64,000 nucleotides of DNA from Myotis daubentonii (taxonomy: Eukaryota > Chordata > Mammalia > Chiroptera > Vespertilionidae). A model generated the notes under the pieces. That model worked only from the letters and a program-made list of their open reading frames with translations. It ran no database searches and was not told the DNA's origin. This document shows, one piece after another, positions 10,876-23,255 of this stretch (position 1 is the stretch's first letter; each line of letters opens with the position of its first letter). The DNA lies in NCBI RefSeq assembly GCF_963259705.1, contig NC_081840.1:145549549-145613548 (forward strand). The letters are read 5' to 3'. Position numbers and translations under genes: made by a program.

Positions 10876-11637
10876 CTAGAAGCCCAGTGCACAAAATTCG
10901 TGCACTGGGGGGCTGGTGTCCCTCAGCCCAGCCTGCACCCTCTCCAATCTGGGACCTCTTGGGGGATGTCCGACTGCCGGTTTAGGCCCGATCCATAGGG
11001 AGTAGGACATCCCTCTCACAATCCGGGAATGCTGGCTCCCAGCTGCTCGCTTGCCTGCCTGCCTGATTGCCCCTAACCACTTCTTCCTGCCAGCTTGATC
11101 ACCCCCTAACCCAGTGGTTCTCAACCTTCTGGCCCTTTAAATACAGTTCCTCATGTTGTGACCCAACCATAAAATTATTTTCATTGCTACTTCATAACTG
11201 TAATGTTGCTACCGTTATGAATCGTAATGTAAATATCTGATATGCAGGATGGTCTTAGGCAACCCCTGTGAAAGGGTCATTTGACCGCCAAAGAGGTCTC
11301 GACCCACAAGTTGAGAACCGCTGCCCTAACCACTCCCCTGCCAGCCTGATCGATGCCTAACTGCTCCCCTGCCAGCCTGATCATCCCCAACTGCCCTCCC
11401 CTGCCATCCCGGTCTCCCCCAACTGCCCTCCCCTGCCAGCCATCTTGTGGCTGTGGGCGCCACCATCTTTGAAGGCATGGCAGTCAATTAGCATATTCCC
11501 TCCTTATTGGCTGTGGGTGTCGCCATCTTTGAGGGCAAGGCAGCCAATTAGCATAGTCCTTCCTTATTGCTGTGGGCGCTGCCATCTTTGCAACAGTGTG
11601 AGAATCAATTCGCATACTCCCTCTTTATTAGATAGGA
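10876..11637 (-). mobile_element. Non-autonomous Helitron carrying a nested SPIN element
   Basis: CTAG with a hairpin (CAGTGCACAAAATTCGTGCACTG) lies at the low-coordinate end and the TC end at 11637, inserted between A and T. The interior has tandem units around 'ctgcccctaactgctcccctgccagcc' and three copies of a ~60-bp unit at about 11440-11620 (consensus 'tgtgggcgccaccatctttg' and 'caattagcatattccctcc'). A SPIN element sits at 11112-11323. Confidence 0.85.
11112..11323 (-). mobile_element. SPIN (hAT) miniature element
   Basis: Termini are CAGTGGTTCTCAACC and GAGAACCGCTG. Perfect 8-bp duplications CCCTAACC lie at 11104-11111 and 11324-11331. It is inserted into the Helitron, so it is younger than it. 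Confidence 0.93.
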
Positions 11638-12640
11638 TGTTTTGTTTTATGTTTAATTGTCAGAAAACAAAATTACAAAGTTAGGTTAAGCAAATCTGCT
11701 CCTATAGCAATGGTTTCATGATTTCCAATTCCCACTTTGTTTGAATATCTTAATACTATGTCTTTAATTTTATGCTTGTTGTCATATGTTTATTTGCATC
11801 TCTACAAAACGTAATATACACCCAAAAACCTGAAAGCCCCATTCTATAGCAGTGGGGTGGGAGAGTGGAGGGGAGAGATGGTGCTAGTGCTGGTGGTGGT
11901 GGTGGTGTATGCATTTGCAAGTGAAAAGAACGTAATTATATGCTGGAAACAAGCAGCTCTTTATCTGGGTAAGGAATGTTTCAATAGAATTCAATGAAGT
12001 CAGCCTAAATTGTGAGTCTCACACATGAAGCAGGAAAATAGAGTATTATGATTAAAAGCCTTTGTCCCAGGTTGTTTTGAACAATTTCTTTCTTGATTAA
12101 TGAATGGCGGAATAAAATGAATTCACTAAGATGCCTGCACCGCGGCCCTTGATGGAGAAGGTAATCTTGACTGTCTGATATCCAGTGCTTACTTAAAGAA
12201 GAAAACTTAAAGGTCATGTCATCCAGCTATTGCTCTAAGTACACTGAGTCAGTGCAGCCCTCACAGAGTGCTAGGTCTCCAGCGCCACTACTGAAAGCTG
12301 CCACAGATTTCTGCTTCTGTCTGTGTTGGGAAATGGTTGAAGACATTGCTTACCTCTCTCAGATCTATTCAGTTTTATTCAAGGAAAGACTTTGGTTTCC
12401 CTTAAGAATTAGAACATGTCCCCCTTCCAGATAAAAACAAGCAATTTACCTATTTAGCTGCTTGTTGCTTAGAGTCAAATTTGTACCTAATGCCTGGCCT
12501 TTATCATAGCCTTAAAGTTTCTTCCCCCAAATCTCAGCAAGTATGGATTTTCATCTTTGAGATTCCAGCTCACTCATCTTATTGGCGTGTCTTCCACTGA
12601 CTATCCTACCTACTGTTGTATAGGGGACAAAAAATCTTCC
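11638..12640. other. Unassigned intronic DNA
   Basis: Contains a short (GGT)n run near 11888-11906. No gene or repeat family was recognised. Confidence 0.4.
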
Positions 12641-13760
12641 CCTTTATCCTCTAAGGTTCTATGGCTCGGACCTGTGAGTTGAACTGACAGAAGAAAGATT
12701 AAAAAGGAAAAAAGCATATGCATTTTATTAGGTTACTATTTCTACATGGCATGGAGGATTAAAGGTTAAAGTAAGTGGTACATGGTGAGTGGGCAGGCTA
12801 AGTAGCCACCTCAGACAGTGATTAAAGAAGAATTTAATTTATTTAAGGAAAAGGGTTGGGGGATGGGGATATACAAAGGGAAGGGCTACACAGCACTGAG
12901 CCAAAGTGTATCGGGTCCATGATGGCAGCAAAAAATATACTTAGGACAGTGAAATAATGAAGGGCATAGAAGAAGCAACAGAAAAGCCTAGGCTGGGCTG
13001 CTTTGGCTCACTGGGAAGTCAGAGAAAAGGCCCCCTTAGAGGAAGGTTCGGGGAGTTATCCTGGGATGAGCTGCCACTGCCCATTGCTCCCCTGGTTGCA
13101 AGTGTCATGGGGGAATGGCACAGGTGTGCTCCTTGGAGGGAGGGCAAGCACTGGGTCCTTTGTTCTGGAAATCTTAAGGGAGGCCTCAGGGGAGTGTCTT
13201 AATAGGATATTCATCAGCTTTCCAGGTGTGCTCTTTCAGGGTCCTGGTCTCCACTGATTGGTCAGTGCCAGGGCAGGAGGTCATTAGTCACTGCAGCTGG
13301 TCCTGAGGCAGCCATGGTGTCCTTGTCTGGGTTTGCTGCTTTTCTGGGCCTGGAGATGAAATACAACTGAGGCCTAGATGTTATCTTTAGGGAGGGAAAG
13401 GTCAGAGGGTGTAAGCTGCATGACCAGTGATATGCTAGGAAAGGCTATGCAGGGAGTGAGGTTCCTGTTTTCCAGTTCTGCCCCTCGCTAGGCATGCAGA
13501 GCTTTCTGCCCTGGTGAGTTTCTGTACCTGGTCCACTGTCTTTGCTCTGGGGGTCAACAGAGAACTTGATAGGACAAAAGTGAAAATCCTAAAGAAACAA
13601 TTAGACCCAGGGGCTATTATGCCATTTTAGGGCAGACTGAGTGATAAATTGTGGAGATGTGATAAGATCTAGCCTAGGGATGTTAAATTGTGGGAGGGTG
13701 AAGGAAGTATGTGGGAAACTCATGGAAGATAAGGGCTGCCTTAGTGAGGTTTACTTGTAT
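12641..13760. other. Possible old LTR-retrotransposon remnant
   Basis: The GC-richer composition and a segment resembling an antisense LTR start (promoter-distal 'cattttattaggttac') hint at a diverged LTR. I cannot name a family or find boundaries. Short overlapping frames at 12957-13257 have no recognisable domain. Confidence 0.25.
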
Positions 13761-14731
13761 AAATGCATCTTGATGTTAACTCCCCATTGCCGGTGATAAG
13801 AATGTTCTCTTCTTCCTCATATCCAGATGACATCTTTCTCAGAAAATTTTTTTACCTTGTTTTTAGGTAGAAAGAGGGAGGGCAGAGAGTTCTTCCTGAA
13901 TCTGCTGTTTCTCAGTAGTCTTCTGCCCAAAATAGTCAATATGTCAAAGCAGCATATATGGGGGTGTTATGTTCTGAACCCCTTCAGGGGTCTTCATACC
14001 ACCTGTTGCTCTCTGAAATTGTGCTACTTTATTCTATTTTTGACTCTCTTGTCTATTTGAATATAGTTCTCCTTGGGGATAGAGACTTATTTTAGCACTT
14101 AAGCAATGCCTGGTTTATGGTAGATGCTCAGGCCAGTGACTACTTACCTAATGATGAAAAGATATTCAATGACTAGTTACAACTATATTGACCCTTATGA
14201 TTGATATATTTGCCTTTACACTTCTGTCATTCTCATTTCCCCATTACTTAATTATAATCAACTCTTGGGTAAACAGCTTTAAATTTTTTTTCTGTAAGAA
14301 ACAGAACATAAGTAAATAAATTTGGTTAAACAAGAAAATAGAATTTCTTGGCTGAACAACATGTTAGAAATAAGGCAAGCCCAAAACCCAGGATACTAGG
14401 AAGCTAGAAAGCAAAGCAAATACCTTTACTTCTGCAGGAGGGTGCACACACACAGGGTCTGGCAGCACGCACACTGAGCAGGCCATCCACTCGGGGGTTT
14501 TATGTCTCACACACGTCATCTATCCTTCACTCTTGATTGGTCAGACCTTAGGCTCACATTCTTGTGTGATTGGCTAACTTAAAGGAAAAAGGGAGGGGTT
14601 GACCTTTGCCATTTCAAAATAGGGACCCCCAGGGGAGCTGAAAGTCACCCTAGCCAAAATGGTGGTTACCTAAACTCCTTTCTTTGACAGAAAAGATTAC
14701 TGTTTATTCTCACAAACATGAGATCTCAATT
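13761..14731. other. Mostly unassigned; possible LTR fragment at about 14360-14690
   Basis: From about 14360 the composition changes to GC-richer sequence with 'tgattggtcag' and 'tgtgattggct' CCAAT-type boxes, as in LTR promoters. No ends or duplications were found, so this is tentative. Confidence 0.25.
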
Positions 14732-15019
14732 TTAACCGGTTAACTGCCACATGTCCAAAACGGAAACCATCCCCACACACTGCGATATTTTAAATTTAAT
14801 TTTAAAAATCAATTTGCAATGAATATTATAAAAATAAATATATTACTCACAATTCGGGTGTTCTTGAATATTTTCAGCTGAAAATTCTCACGAAAAATGA
14901 TTTTAAAGTTGGTCAGGGCTGCCACTTAGGAAAAACATTTTTTTATTATAGATGTGTGTGGTGTGTGGGGAAGGTCCGCCGCCTGCATCTACAAATGCTT
15001 ATGGCGTACAATGGGTTAA
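14732..15019. mobile_element. piggyBac-like miniature element
   Basis: A 288-bp segment begins and ends with TTAA. Its termini TTAACCGGTTAACTGCCA and (minus strand) TTAACCCATTGTACGCCA are related inverted repeats. TTAA target duplication is diagnostic of piggyBac, a superfamily that expanded in vesper bats. No transposase is present. Confidence 0.65.
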
Positions 15020-15670
15020 TGAATTTATTTAACACGCATTTGCTAGGTGTCCATATGTGCCAGGTGTTGATTAGATCTTGAGACTATAAAAATAAATGAG
15101 AAGCAAATCCAGCCCATTCAGTGAACCAATAACTTTAGCAACTATGTGCCTGAGACATGGCGACAGGTTGAGCTCTTGGGTTGCAGATTCTGAGATGGAG
15201 ATGAGGTTGCAGGAGGTTTATTAGGGAGTGACTACCATCTGGTAAGAGAAAGGAAGGGCATAGAATGAAGGAAAGGTTGCAGTGTGATGTGGTCTCAATG
15301 GAAGAGCAGCCAACTCCAAGGTGAGTTCTGAAGATGAGATGATCCTCTAGAGTTGTTCCCAGCCCAGTGGTGTGAAGGACCTTGACCCTTTTATCACCTT
15401 TCAAGTTATTGGATGGGGTCACCTTGGGAAGGGGGCATGACTTGAGAGATGCTCCTATCTGAGACAATTGTTAAAGAGAACCTGTCTGCTGCTGGCACTC
15501 CCAGGAACTGGGACAATAAATCCTTTGTTCCTGAGGGGAACTGATCAGCTCATCACAGCAATCCCCACATATTAGTGGTAATTATTGTATCAGAAACACA
15601 AAGTGATATAAGAATTGAGATGAGAAAGCTCAATTGTACGTTAAAATGTCAAAGGACATGAAATCTGAAT
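15020..15670. other. Unassigned intronic DNA
   Basis: A 110-residue minus-strand frame (15135-15467) has no recognisable domain. No repeat family is assigned. Confidence 0.35.
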
Positions 15671-15685
15671 CTTGAAATGCAATTT

Positions 15686-16087
15686 CTTTTTAGTATTTCT
15701 ATTGAATTTATTGGAGTGACATTGGTTAGTAAAATTATATAGGTTTCAAGTGTATAATTCTAAAATACATCATCTGTATGTTGTATTGTGTGTTTGCCAG
15801 CCTGGCTTGGGGTTGAGATCCCACACTTCTCAGGGGGAACCTTTGTAGTTTAGCTATCCTTGTGAAATTAGCCCCTTCCATGGGAGTAGGTCCAGACCTC
15901 TTCACGTCTTTTCCCTTCTTACTAGTCTATGTGTAACTTCTGTAAATCCTTGATTATAAGACTTCTGTTCAGCTAGTCTTCAGTTGGTTATTCAGGTTTA
16001 TTGTTCTCTATTTCAGTTATAATACCAGTTTTGTCTGGTAGGAGGTGAGTATACCTTCTAAGTACTCCACCACCATCTTGGATTCCG
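15686..16087 (-). mobile_element. Mini-L1: 5' UTR end joined directly to 3' UTR
   Basis: Antisense L1 of only 402 bp. 16087 down to about 15797 matches an L1 5' UTR (beginning with the CCAAGATGGTGG-type start). About 15796 down to 15690 matches the L1 3' UTR and tail. ORF1 and ORF2 are absent. Target duplications of 15 bp, CTTGAAATGCAATTT (15671-15685) and CTTGAAATCCAATTT (16088-16102), one mismatch, show it integrated in this form. Confidence 0.7.
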
Positions 16088-16765
16088 CTTGAAATCCAAT
16101 TTGAATGTGGGGGGTCAGTGGACAGAGGTTATTCTAGACATAAGGAGTAAACATGTTATAATGCATGGAGCAAGGTAATAACATTTGTTTTCTTGTCTAG
16201 GGATTCATCAGTGAAAAAGATGAGCATCTATAGTAGGCAAATAGGTACATTATATCATTTCACTCGCTTAACAACTTTGTAGAAAAATTATCATATATTG
16301 ACAGATGATTAAACTAAGTTTGTAACTGGTGAAATCAGATTTTTGGCAAGATTTACTTGACTCCAAGGTCATCATACTTTTTTACCCATCATGCAGTTCC
16401 CATTTTTCTAACCTTCGTGTTTTTTTTAAATAATTTCTTATTTTTCCATTAAAGTTGATATACAATATTAAATTAGTTTTAGGTGTACAATCAAGTGACT
16501 AGACACTTATACAACTTACAAAGTGATCACCCCAATAAATCTATTACCCATCTGACACCATACATGGTTCTTACAATATTATTGACTATATTCCCTATAC
16601 TGTACTTTATATCACCATGATTATTTTGTAGCTACCAATTTGTACTTCTTAATTCTTTTATCTTTTTCACCTATCTTATAAACCCTTGTCCCATCTGGCA
16701 ACCATCAAAATGTTCTCTGAATTTATGAATGTTCTGTTCTGCATGTTTGTGTATTTTGTTTTTTA

Positions 16766-16793
16766 TTTTTTATTTTTATTTTACTTATTGATT

Positions 16794-16841
<48 letters not shown>

Positions 16842-16965
16842 TTGTTTTTCCACTTATTTATGCATTCATTGGTTGATTCTTGTATGTGCTCTGACCAGAG
16901 ATTAAATCAGCAAACTTGGCGTTTCTGGGCAATGCTCTAATCAACTGAGCTACCCAGCCAGAGCC
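16766..16965 (-). mobile_element. tRNA-derived SINE with an expanded (GA)n
   Basis: Antisense SINE with 'ctgagctacccagccagagcc' as its head on the complement. It is flanked by identical 14-bp duplications TATTTTGTTTTTTA (16752-16765 and 16966-16979) inside the host L1. A (GA)n run of about 40 bp lies at 16797-16838. Confidence 0.85.
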
Positions 16966-17463
16966 TATTTTGTTTTTTAGATTCCACATACAAGTGAAAT
17001 TATATGGAATTTATCTTTTTCTGTCTGACTTATTACATTCAGCACAATACCTTCTAGATCCATCCATGTTGTTGAATGACAAGATTTCATTCCTTTTTTT
17101 AATGTCTAATATTCCATTGTATATACATACCACTTATCCTTTATCCATTCATATTTTGATAAACGCTTAAGTTGTTTCCATAATCTTGGCTATTGTAAAA
17201 ATGCTGCAATGAACATATTGATGTATATGTCTTTTTGATTTAGTGTTTTTGGTTTCTTTGGATAAATACCCAGTAGTGGAATTGCTGTTCCTTCTTTCTT
17301 GGTTGTATGGCTTTATTTTAAAGTCTATTTTGTCTGGTACATGTATTGCTCTTTCAGCTTTATTTGTTTGTTTATATTTACATGAAACATATTTTTTATC
17401 CCTCTACTTTTAGTGTGTCTTTTGATTAAAAGTGATTTTCTTGTAGACCGCTTATGTAAGGTC

Positions 17464-17464
<1 letters not shown>

Positions 17465-17503
<39 letters not shown>
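17465..17503. repeat. (TG)n microsatellite
   Basis: Pure TG dinucleotide run inside the antisense L1. Confidence 0.95.
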
Positions 17504-17508
<5 letters not shown>

Positions 17509-17605
17509 TTCAGCCACTATATGTGTTTTGATTGGAATATTTAATCTATTAGCATTAAAAGAAATTGTTGGTAGATTTTTTTGATTTCCATTTTATTATT
17601 CATTT

Positions 17606-17668
17606 CTTCTTCTTCTTCTTCTTCTTCTTCTTCTTCTTCTTCTTCTTCTTCTTCTTCTTCTTCTTCTT
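17606..17668. repeat. (TTC)n microsatellite
   Basis: About 20 TTC units. It produces a spurious polyserine frame. Confidence 0.95.
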
Positions 17669-19350
17669 TCTTCTTCTCTTCTAACATTTCTTATAATACT
17701 GGTTTGGTGATGATAAACTCCTCTTGCCTTTTCTTGTCTGAGAAGCTTTTTATCTGTCCTTCAATTCCAAATAATAGCTTTGCTGAGTAGAGTAATCTTG
17801 GTTATAGGTCTTTGCTTTTTCATCACTTTGAATATTTTGTGTCAATCCCTTCTGGCCTTAAATATTCTGATGAGAATATCATCAGACAGTCTTACGGTAG
17901 CTACCTTATAGGTCACTAACTGCTTTTCTCTTACTGCCTTAGAGATTCTCTCTTTGTCTTTAACCCTGGCAGTTTGATTATGATGTGCCTTGGTGTGGGT
18001 CTCTTTGCGTTCATCTTGTTTGGGACTCTCTGCACTTCCAGAACTTGTATGTCTATTTCCGCCACCAAATTAGAGAAGTTCTCCATCATTATTATTTCAG
18101 ATAGGTTTTAAATTCATTGCTCTTTCTCTTCTCCTTCTGGCACCCCCATGATGCCAATGTTGGTACACTTGAAGCTGTCCCAGAGGTTCCTTATACTATC
18201 CTATTTTTGTGGATTATTTTTGCTGTTCTGACTCGGTGTTTTCTGCTTCCTTATGTTTCAAATCACTGATTTGATACACTCCTTGATGCCCTGTAATATA
18301 TTCTTCATTTCAATTATTGTACTCTTCATTTCTGACTGTTCTTTTTAGGTTTTCTATATATATATATTTAGGTTTCCTATCCTTTTGCTGAAGGTCTCAG
18401 TAAGTTCATCTCCTCTTTCTCTAAGTTAATTGAGCATTTTTATAACAAGTGCTTTGAACTCTGCATCTGGTAAACTACATATCTCCATTTTGTTTAGTTT
18501 TTTCACCTGAAATTTTGTTCTGTTTTTTTCATTTGGGACATGTTTCTTTGTCTCCTCATTTTGGTTGCCTCCCTTTGCTTGTTTCTATGTATTAGGTAGA
18601 ACTGCTACATCTTCTGGTCCTGGTAGAGTTGTCTTATGTAGTAGGTGTCCCATGGGGCCCAGTGGTGCAGACTCCTTGGTCACCCAATCTAGGTGCTCCA
18701 AGTATGTTCTCCCCCACCCCCCATGTGGGCTGTGTGCACCCTCTTGTTGTAGTTGAGACTTGATTGCTATTGGCTTGTCAAAGGGAGGGATTTACCTCTA
18801 GGCTAACTGGCTGTGAGAACTAATTGTGACCACAGCAAAGAAATTTCTGTGCAGGGGCTGACTCCACAAAGCAGGGCTCTGGTGCCTGATGAGTCTACCC
18901 CTTGAGTTGATGAGTGTGTCTCTGGTGTAGGTGGTTATGCGGTGCTCTGGATTGGTCTAAAGCTGGCCAGGAGGTGTTCTGACCTTGAGGCCTGGGAGTG
19001 GCATGCCAAGATCAACTGTCACCTGTACCCTGAATGAGCTACAGTACAATTTGCAGATGGATGCTATTTATGCTAGGCAAGAAGGTGCCAAGCAAGGCCA
19101 AGCTGTGAAACAAACCTTACTCCTCAAGGGTACCTCCACAGGCTGAGATAGCCCTCCTGAATTTTAACCACTTCATCTGGGTGTGGGACTAGCTTGTTCA
19201 ATGTCTTCACTCCTTTTAACAATCTAGATGTGGCCTCTTCCATATATTCTTAGTTATAGAATGTCTGTTCAGCTAGATTTTTAAGCAGTTCTGAATGAGT
19301 TTAGTTATAATTTTGATGTGGTTGTAGGAATGTGCTAGTATCTCACCCTC

Positions 19351-19951
19351 CTCAGGGGAAGCTCCCAACCTTAGTTTTTAGTAATACCTGTTATGTTGTA
19401 TTCAAGGAACCCACTGATTTTGATAAGATTTTGAACAATACTCAAAAACATCAAGAGACCTTTAAGTTCTATCAATACATTCATCTGCGATCTTGTAATA
19501 ACAGTGACCAACAAGTGCTTTCCAGAAGTTGTATTATTTTATGCTTTTAACAAAATGTTTTCTGTGAATGGATGTTAGAAAGACATACAATTACAGTGAA
19601 TGAGGTATGTATCTCATAGCTTTACTAAAATATCCCACTCTAAAAATACAAATCTGAGTTTTTGAATTATCTAGTATTTGAAACCTACTTCTTACCACTA
19701 ATTACAGAGCACACAGCAGGATGATGATATTGATGAAAAAATGGGTCAGAATATCACACTATATTGCTGTTCTGCTTAATACTTCTCAGTGCTTTCTTCT
19801 ATTCTTCAACAGTTGTCCTAAAAGAGGTATAGGTTCCTCAGGGGCATTTCAAGACAACCCATTATGAAAGAAAAATAAGTTTGTTTTTCAGTCTTAGCCT
19901 TTGAAAATATTTATTTTTGTGTACGCTTTGTAATGTATATAATACATTAAT

Positions 19952-19992
<41 letters not shown>

Positions 19993-20186
19993 CAAGTATA
20001 TACTTAAAACTGTTTAAATGACACGTGATAAATACTGTAAGGACAGAAAAAAAGGTATTTCTTTTTCTTTGCTGTGGCATTCCACAGTTTATGAGAAGCA
20101 CCTGGTAATTAAACCCCAAAATTGTTAGCTCCTCTGATTCAAACAGCCCCTCTGTTCAAACTGCAAGATCAGATAAACTACTCTCA
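19351..20186. other. Unassigned intronic DNA with a (TA)n run
   Basis: No gene or repeat family was recognised except a pure (TA)n microsatellite at about 19956-19990. Confidence 0.4.
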
Positions 20187-20199
20187 AAGCTACCTTCTT

Positions 20200-20406
20200 T
20201 TTTTTTAAAAAAAGAAATATTTTATTGATTTTTTACAGAGAGGAAGGGAGAGGGATAGAGAGTTGGAAACATCGATCAGCTGCCTCCTGCACACTCCCCA
20301 CTGGGTATGTGCCTGCAACCAAGGTACATGCCCTTGACCGGAATCAAACCTGGGACCCTTGAGTCCTCAGGCTGACGCTCTATCCACTGAGCCAAACCAG
20401 TTAGGG
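20200..20406 (-). mobile_element. VES SINE
   Basis: Antisense VES with the full tRNA-like head (complement of 'ctatccactgagccaaacc'). Approximate target duplications CAAAGCTACCTTCTT and CAAAGCTACATTCTT flank it (left at about 20185, right at 20407). Confidence 0.9.
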
Positions 20407-20898
20407 CAAAGCTACATTCTTGCACAACGCTCCTCCCTGCTGTTTTCACAACTCAGGGATAATTCACATCAAGGAGTCTTAGTTAGTAGAAAGTTCCCTT
20501 TCCCCCTTCCCTTCAAACAAGCCTCTTTTGAACTCTTAATAACTTTTGTTCTAAGCATGTGTGACAGGCTTGGGGAAAATGCTGATAAAACCTGCCTAGA
20601 ACTGCCTGGATTGTCTCTTGAAAAAGAAACAAACTCAACTTCAGCCCCAAATCCTCTTTCCTTCCTTGTCGCTTAGCAACAACAAGACTTAAAACGGGGG
20701 GCTTCCCTTTTGTTTCTTGCCCTATATTGATTAGCAACATTTGGCCCTTTCCCTCCCTGGAAAGCAAAATAAATTTCCTCTCTGGATCTTTTCTTATAGT
20801 TGTGAATTTTTTCTCAGCCCATGCCACTGGTCAAAACCCTAACAAATACTTCCCTGACAAAATTGAAGCTTCATTACATTGCAAGTGAAATTTTTAAA
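20407..20898. other. Unassigned intronic DNA
   Basis: Overlapping frames on both strands (20359-20676 and 20513-20827) show no recognisable domain. No repeat was assigned. Confidence 0.35.
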
Positions 20899-20911
20899 TG
20901 TATTTGATTAC

Positions 20912-20988
20912 CTTTTTGTTTTTGTGTTTTATTTTGTTAAACCTCACCTGAGGTTACTTTTTCCATTGAGAATATATATATATATATA

Positions 20989-21019
<31 letters not shown>

Positions 21020-21213
21020 GAAGGGAGGTAGAGAGACAGAAACAGCGAAATGTCCATGTGAGAGAAGCACATCGATTGGTTGCCTCCCTCAACCTCTCCA
21101 ATGGGGCTGGGGCTTGAGCCTGCAACCAAGGTACATGCCCTTGACTAGAATTGAACCCAAGACCCTTCAGTCTGTAGGCCGATGCTCTAACCACTAAGCA
21201 AGGCCAGCTAGGC
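20912..21213 (-). mobile_element. VES-like SINE with TA/TG microsatellite
   Basis: Antisense SINE body ('ggttgcctccctcaacctctc' through 'ccactaagcaaggccagc'). A (TA)n(TG)n run lies at 20973-21019, where the A-rich region would be. The sequence TGTATTTGATT flanks it at 20899-20909 and 21214-21224, consistent with target duplication. Confidence 0.75.
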
Positions 21214-22306
21214 TGTATTTGATTTTTTTTGTAAATTTTGTTTTATTGCTTAAAGTATTACAAAGAGTATTATATATGTCTCCTTTTTTCCCCCTTCTTG
21301 ACATTCCCCCGGCTTCTCCTATTCCCCAGTGTCTTATGTCCATTGGTTATGCTTATATGCATGCATACAAGTCCTTTGGTTGATCTCTTACCCCGTCTCC
21401 TGCCCCCCAACCCTCCCCAGCCTTCCCACTATAGTTTGATAGTCTGTTCTATGCTGCTCTGCCTCTGTATCTATTTTTGTTCATCAGTTTATAATGGTGT
21501 TTATTATCCATAAATGAGTGAGATCATGTGGTATTTTTCTTTCATTGACTGGCTTATTTCACTTAGCATAATGCTCTCCAGTTCCATCTATGCTGTTGCA
21601 AATGGTAAGATTTCCTTCTTTTTTACAGCAGTGTAGTATTCCATTGTGTGTATGTACCACGGTTTTCTAATCCATTCATCTGCTGATGGGCACTTAGGGT
21701 GTTTCCAGATCTTCGCTATGGTAAATTGTGCTGCTATGAACAACAAGAAAGCCCACTTCATGGGACAACATATTTGCCAATGTTATAACCAATAAGGGTT
21801 TAATCTCCAACATTTATAGGGAACTCATACAACTTAACAAAAGGAATATAAACAATCCAATCAAAAAAATGGGCAAAGGAGCTAAATAGACACTTTTCAA
21901 AAGAGGACATTCAGAAAGCCAAGAGACATATGAAAACATGCTCAAAGTCACTAATCATCTGAGAGATGCAAATCAAAACAACAATGAGGTACCATCTCAC
22001 ACCTGTCAGAATGGCTATCATCAACAAATCAACAAACGACAAGTGCTGGAGAGGATGCGGAGAAAAGGGAACACTTGTGCACTGCTGGTGGGAATGCAGA
22101 CTGGTGCAGCCACTATGGAAGACAGTATGGAGTTTCCTTAAAAAACTGAAAATGGAACTCCCATTTGACCCTGTGATCCCACTTCTAGGAATATATCCCA
22201 AGAAATCAGAAACACCAATCAGAAAGGATATATGCATCCCTATGTTCATAGCAACACAATTTACCATAGTGAAGATCTGGAAACAGCCTAAGTGTATTTG
22301 ATTTTT
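21214..22306 (-). mobile_element. L1 with 5' inversion (twin-primed insertion)
   Basis: The 3' part (end of ORF2 and 3' UTR) runs antisense from about 21740 down to the poly-T near 21228. The more 5' part of ORF2 runs in the opposite sense, 21741-22292. It encodes the region near the ORF2 C-terminus, with '[12 protein letters not shown]' readable. Duplications TGTATTTGATTTTT at 21214-21227 and 22293-22306 are identical and enclose both parts. A ~50-bp segment around 'ccatagtgaagatctgg' occurs in both orientations at the two ends. Confidence 0.85.
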
Positions 22307-23255
22307 ATATGTAGCATATAATCAACTTATGACTATAGTTAAATTTTTCTTTCAATGAATCATTAATGAAGTAATTTTAAGGATTCATTGGGATAAGCCT
22401 ATCAGAAAAGCTCAAGTCCTGTACTTTTTTTGCTGTATATTCCTATATGTCCAAATTAACAACAATCAAAATAATTATACCAAGCACTCATACCACAATT
22501 TGACCTTATTTTCAAAATATCCTTCTTCATGTTTATTTGTGTTTAAACCCTGATCTCTTTCACTTTCCTCAGATTACATCATGTGTAGTAAGATCCTATT
22601 CATATATACTCGGTGCATACCTGAGCACATTCACTACACACTCCTGGACTATACCCAGATATATTGAATATATGGCACGTAACTCTCTGTGGATGCTGTT
22701 TGGAACCTGTGTACTGCAGTGGTTGATTAAGTTACATTAAAAGAGTCTGTTTTACTTGGTTGTGAGGAAAGCAGACCCTATTTCTCATTTGTCTAATATT
22801 GGAGAATGTTATATTCTTATATCTAAACCAGCATTAACATTTTTATAAAAAAAAAGGGGGGGAGGGGGAGAAGAGGGGTAATGACTCTCAGATAATTTAT
22901 TCTCAAATTTCCTTAAATTTAGCGTTACCCTAACTTCATGCATGATTGGCAATCTGCTATATTAATGAAAACAATGACAGGATCAGCCCTCACTTTCATA
23001 CCACGACTTGCTTTTCTCTAGGTTCTGCTCAAAAATCACCGTATTAGTGAAGCCTCTCCTGACCTCGCTCTACACAGTAGCAACCACTGCCCACCACCGG
23101 CTTTATTCTTTTCATGGTGCTTCATCACTTTCTGGCATGCTATGTATTTCTTTATTAATCAACTTATTGTTTCTCTCCCATCACTAAAATATGTTTCATG
23201 AAAGCTAACGTTTTTCTCTGTGCTTTTCACGGCTATATTGCTAGTACCTACAAGT
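22307..23255. other. Unassigned intronic DNA
   Basis: No gene recognised. A purine-rich run (A then G) lies at about 22847-22875. Confidence 0.4.

Larger units (their letters stand above)
16411..19350 (-). mobile_element. Antisense L1 with internal deletion, interrupted by a SINE
   Basis: The low-coordinate end carries the L1 3' UTR (around 'taaagttgatatacaat'). Coordinates beyond 17300 match the start of ORF2 and the ORF1/5' region (for example 'tttcttataatactggtttg' and 'ggcccagaggttcc'-type segments). Much of ORF2 is missing. A SINE sits at 16766-16965 and microsatellites have expanded inside it. All frames are broken. Confidence 0.75.

Noticed and set aside
17581..17790. Polyserine frame
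   Set aside because: It translates a (TTC)n microsatellite inside an L1.
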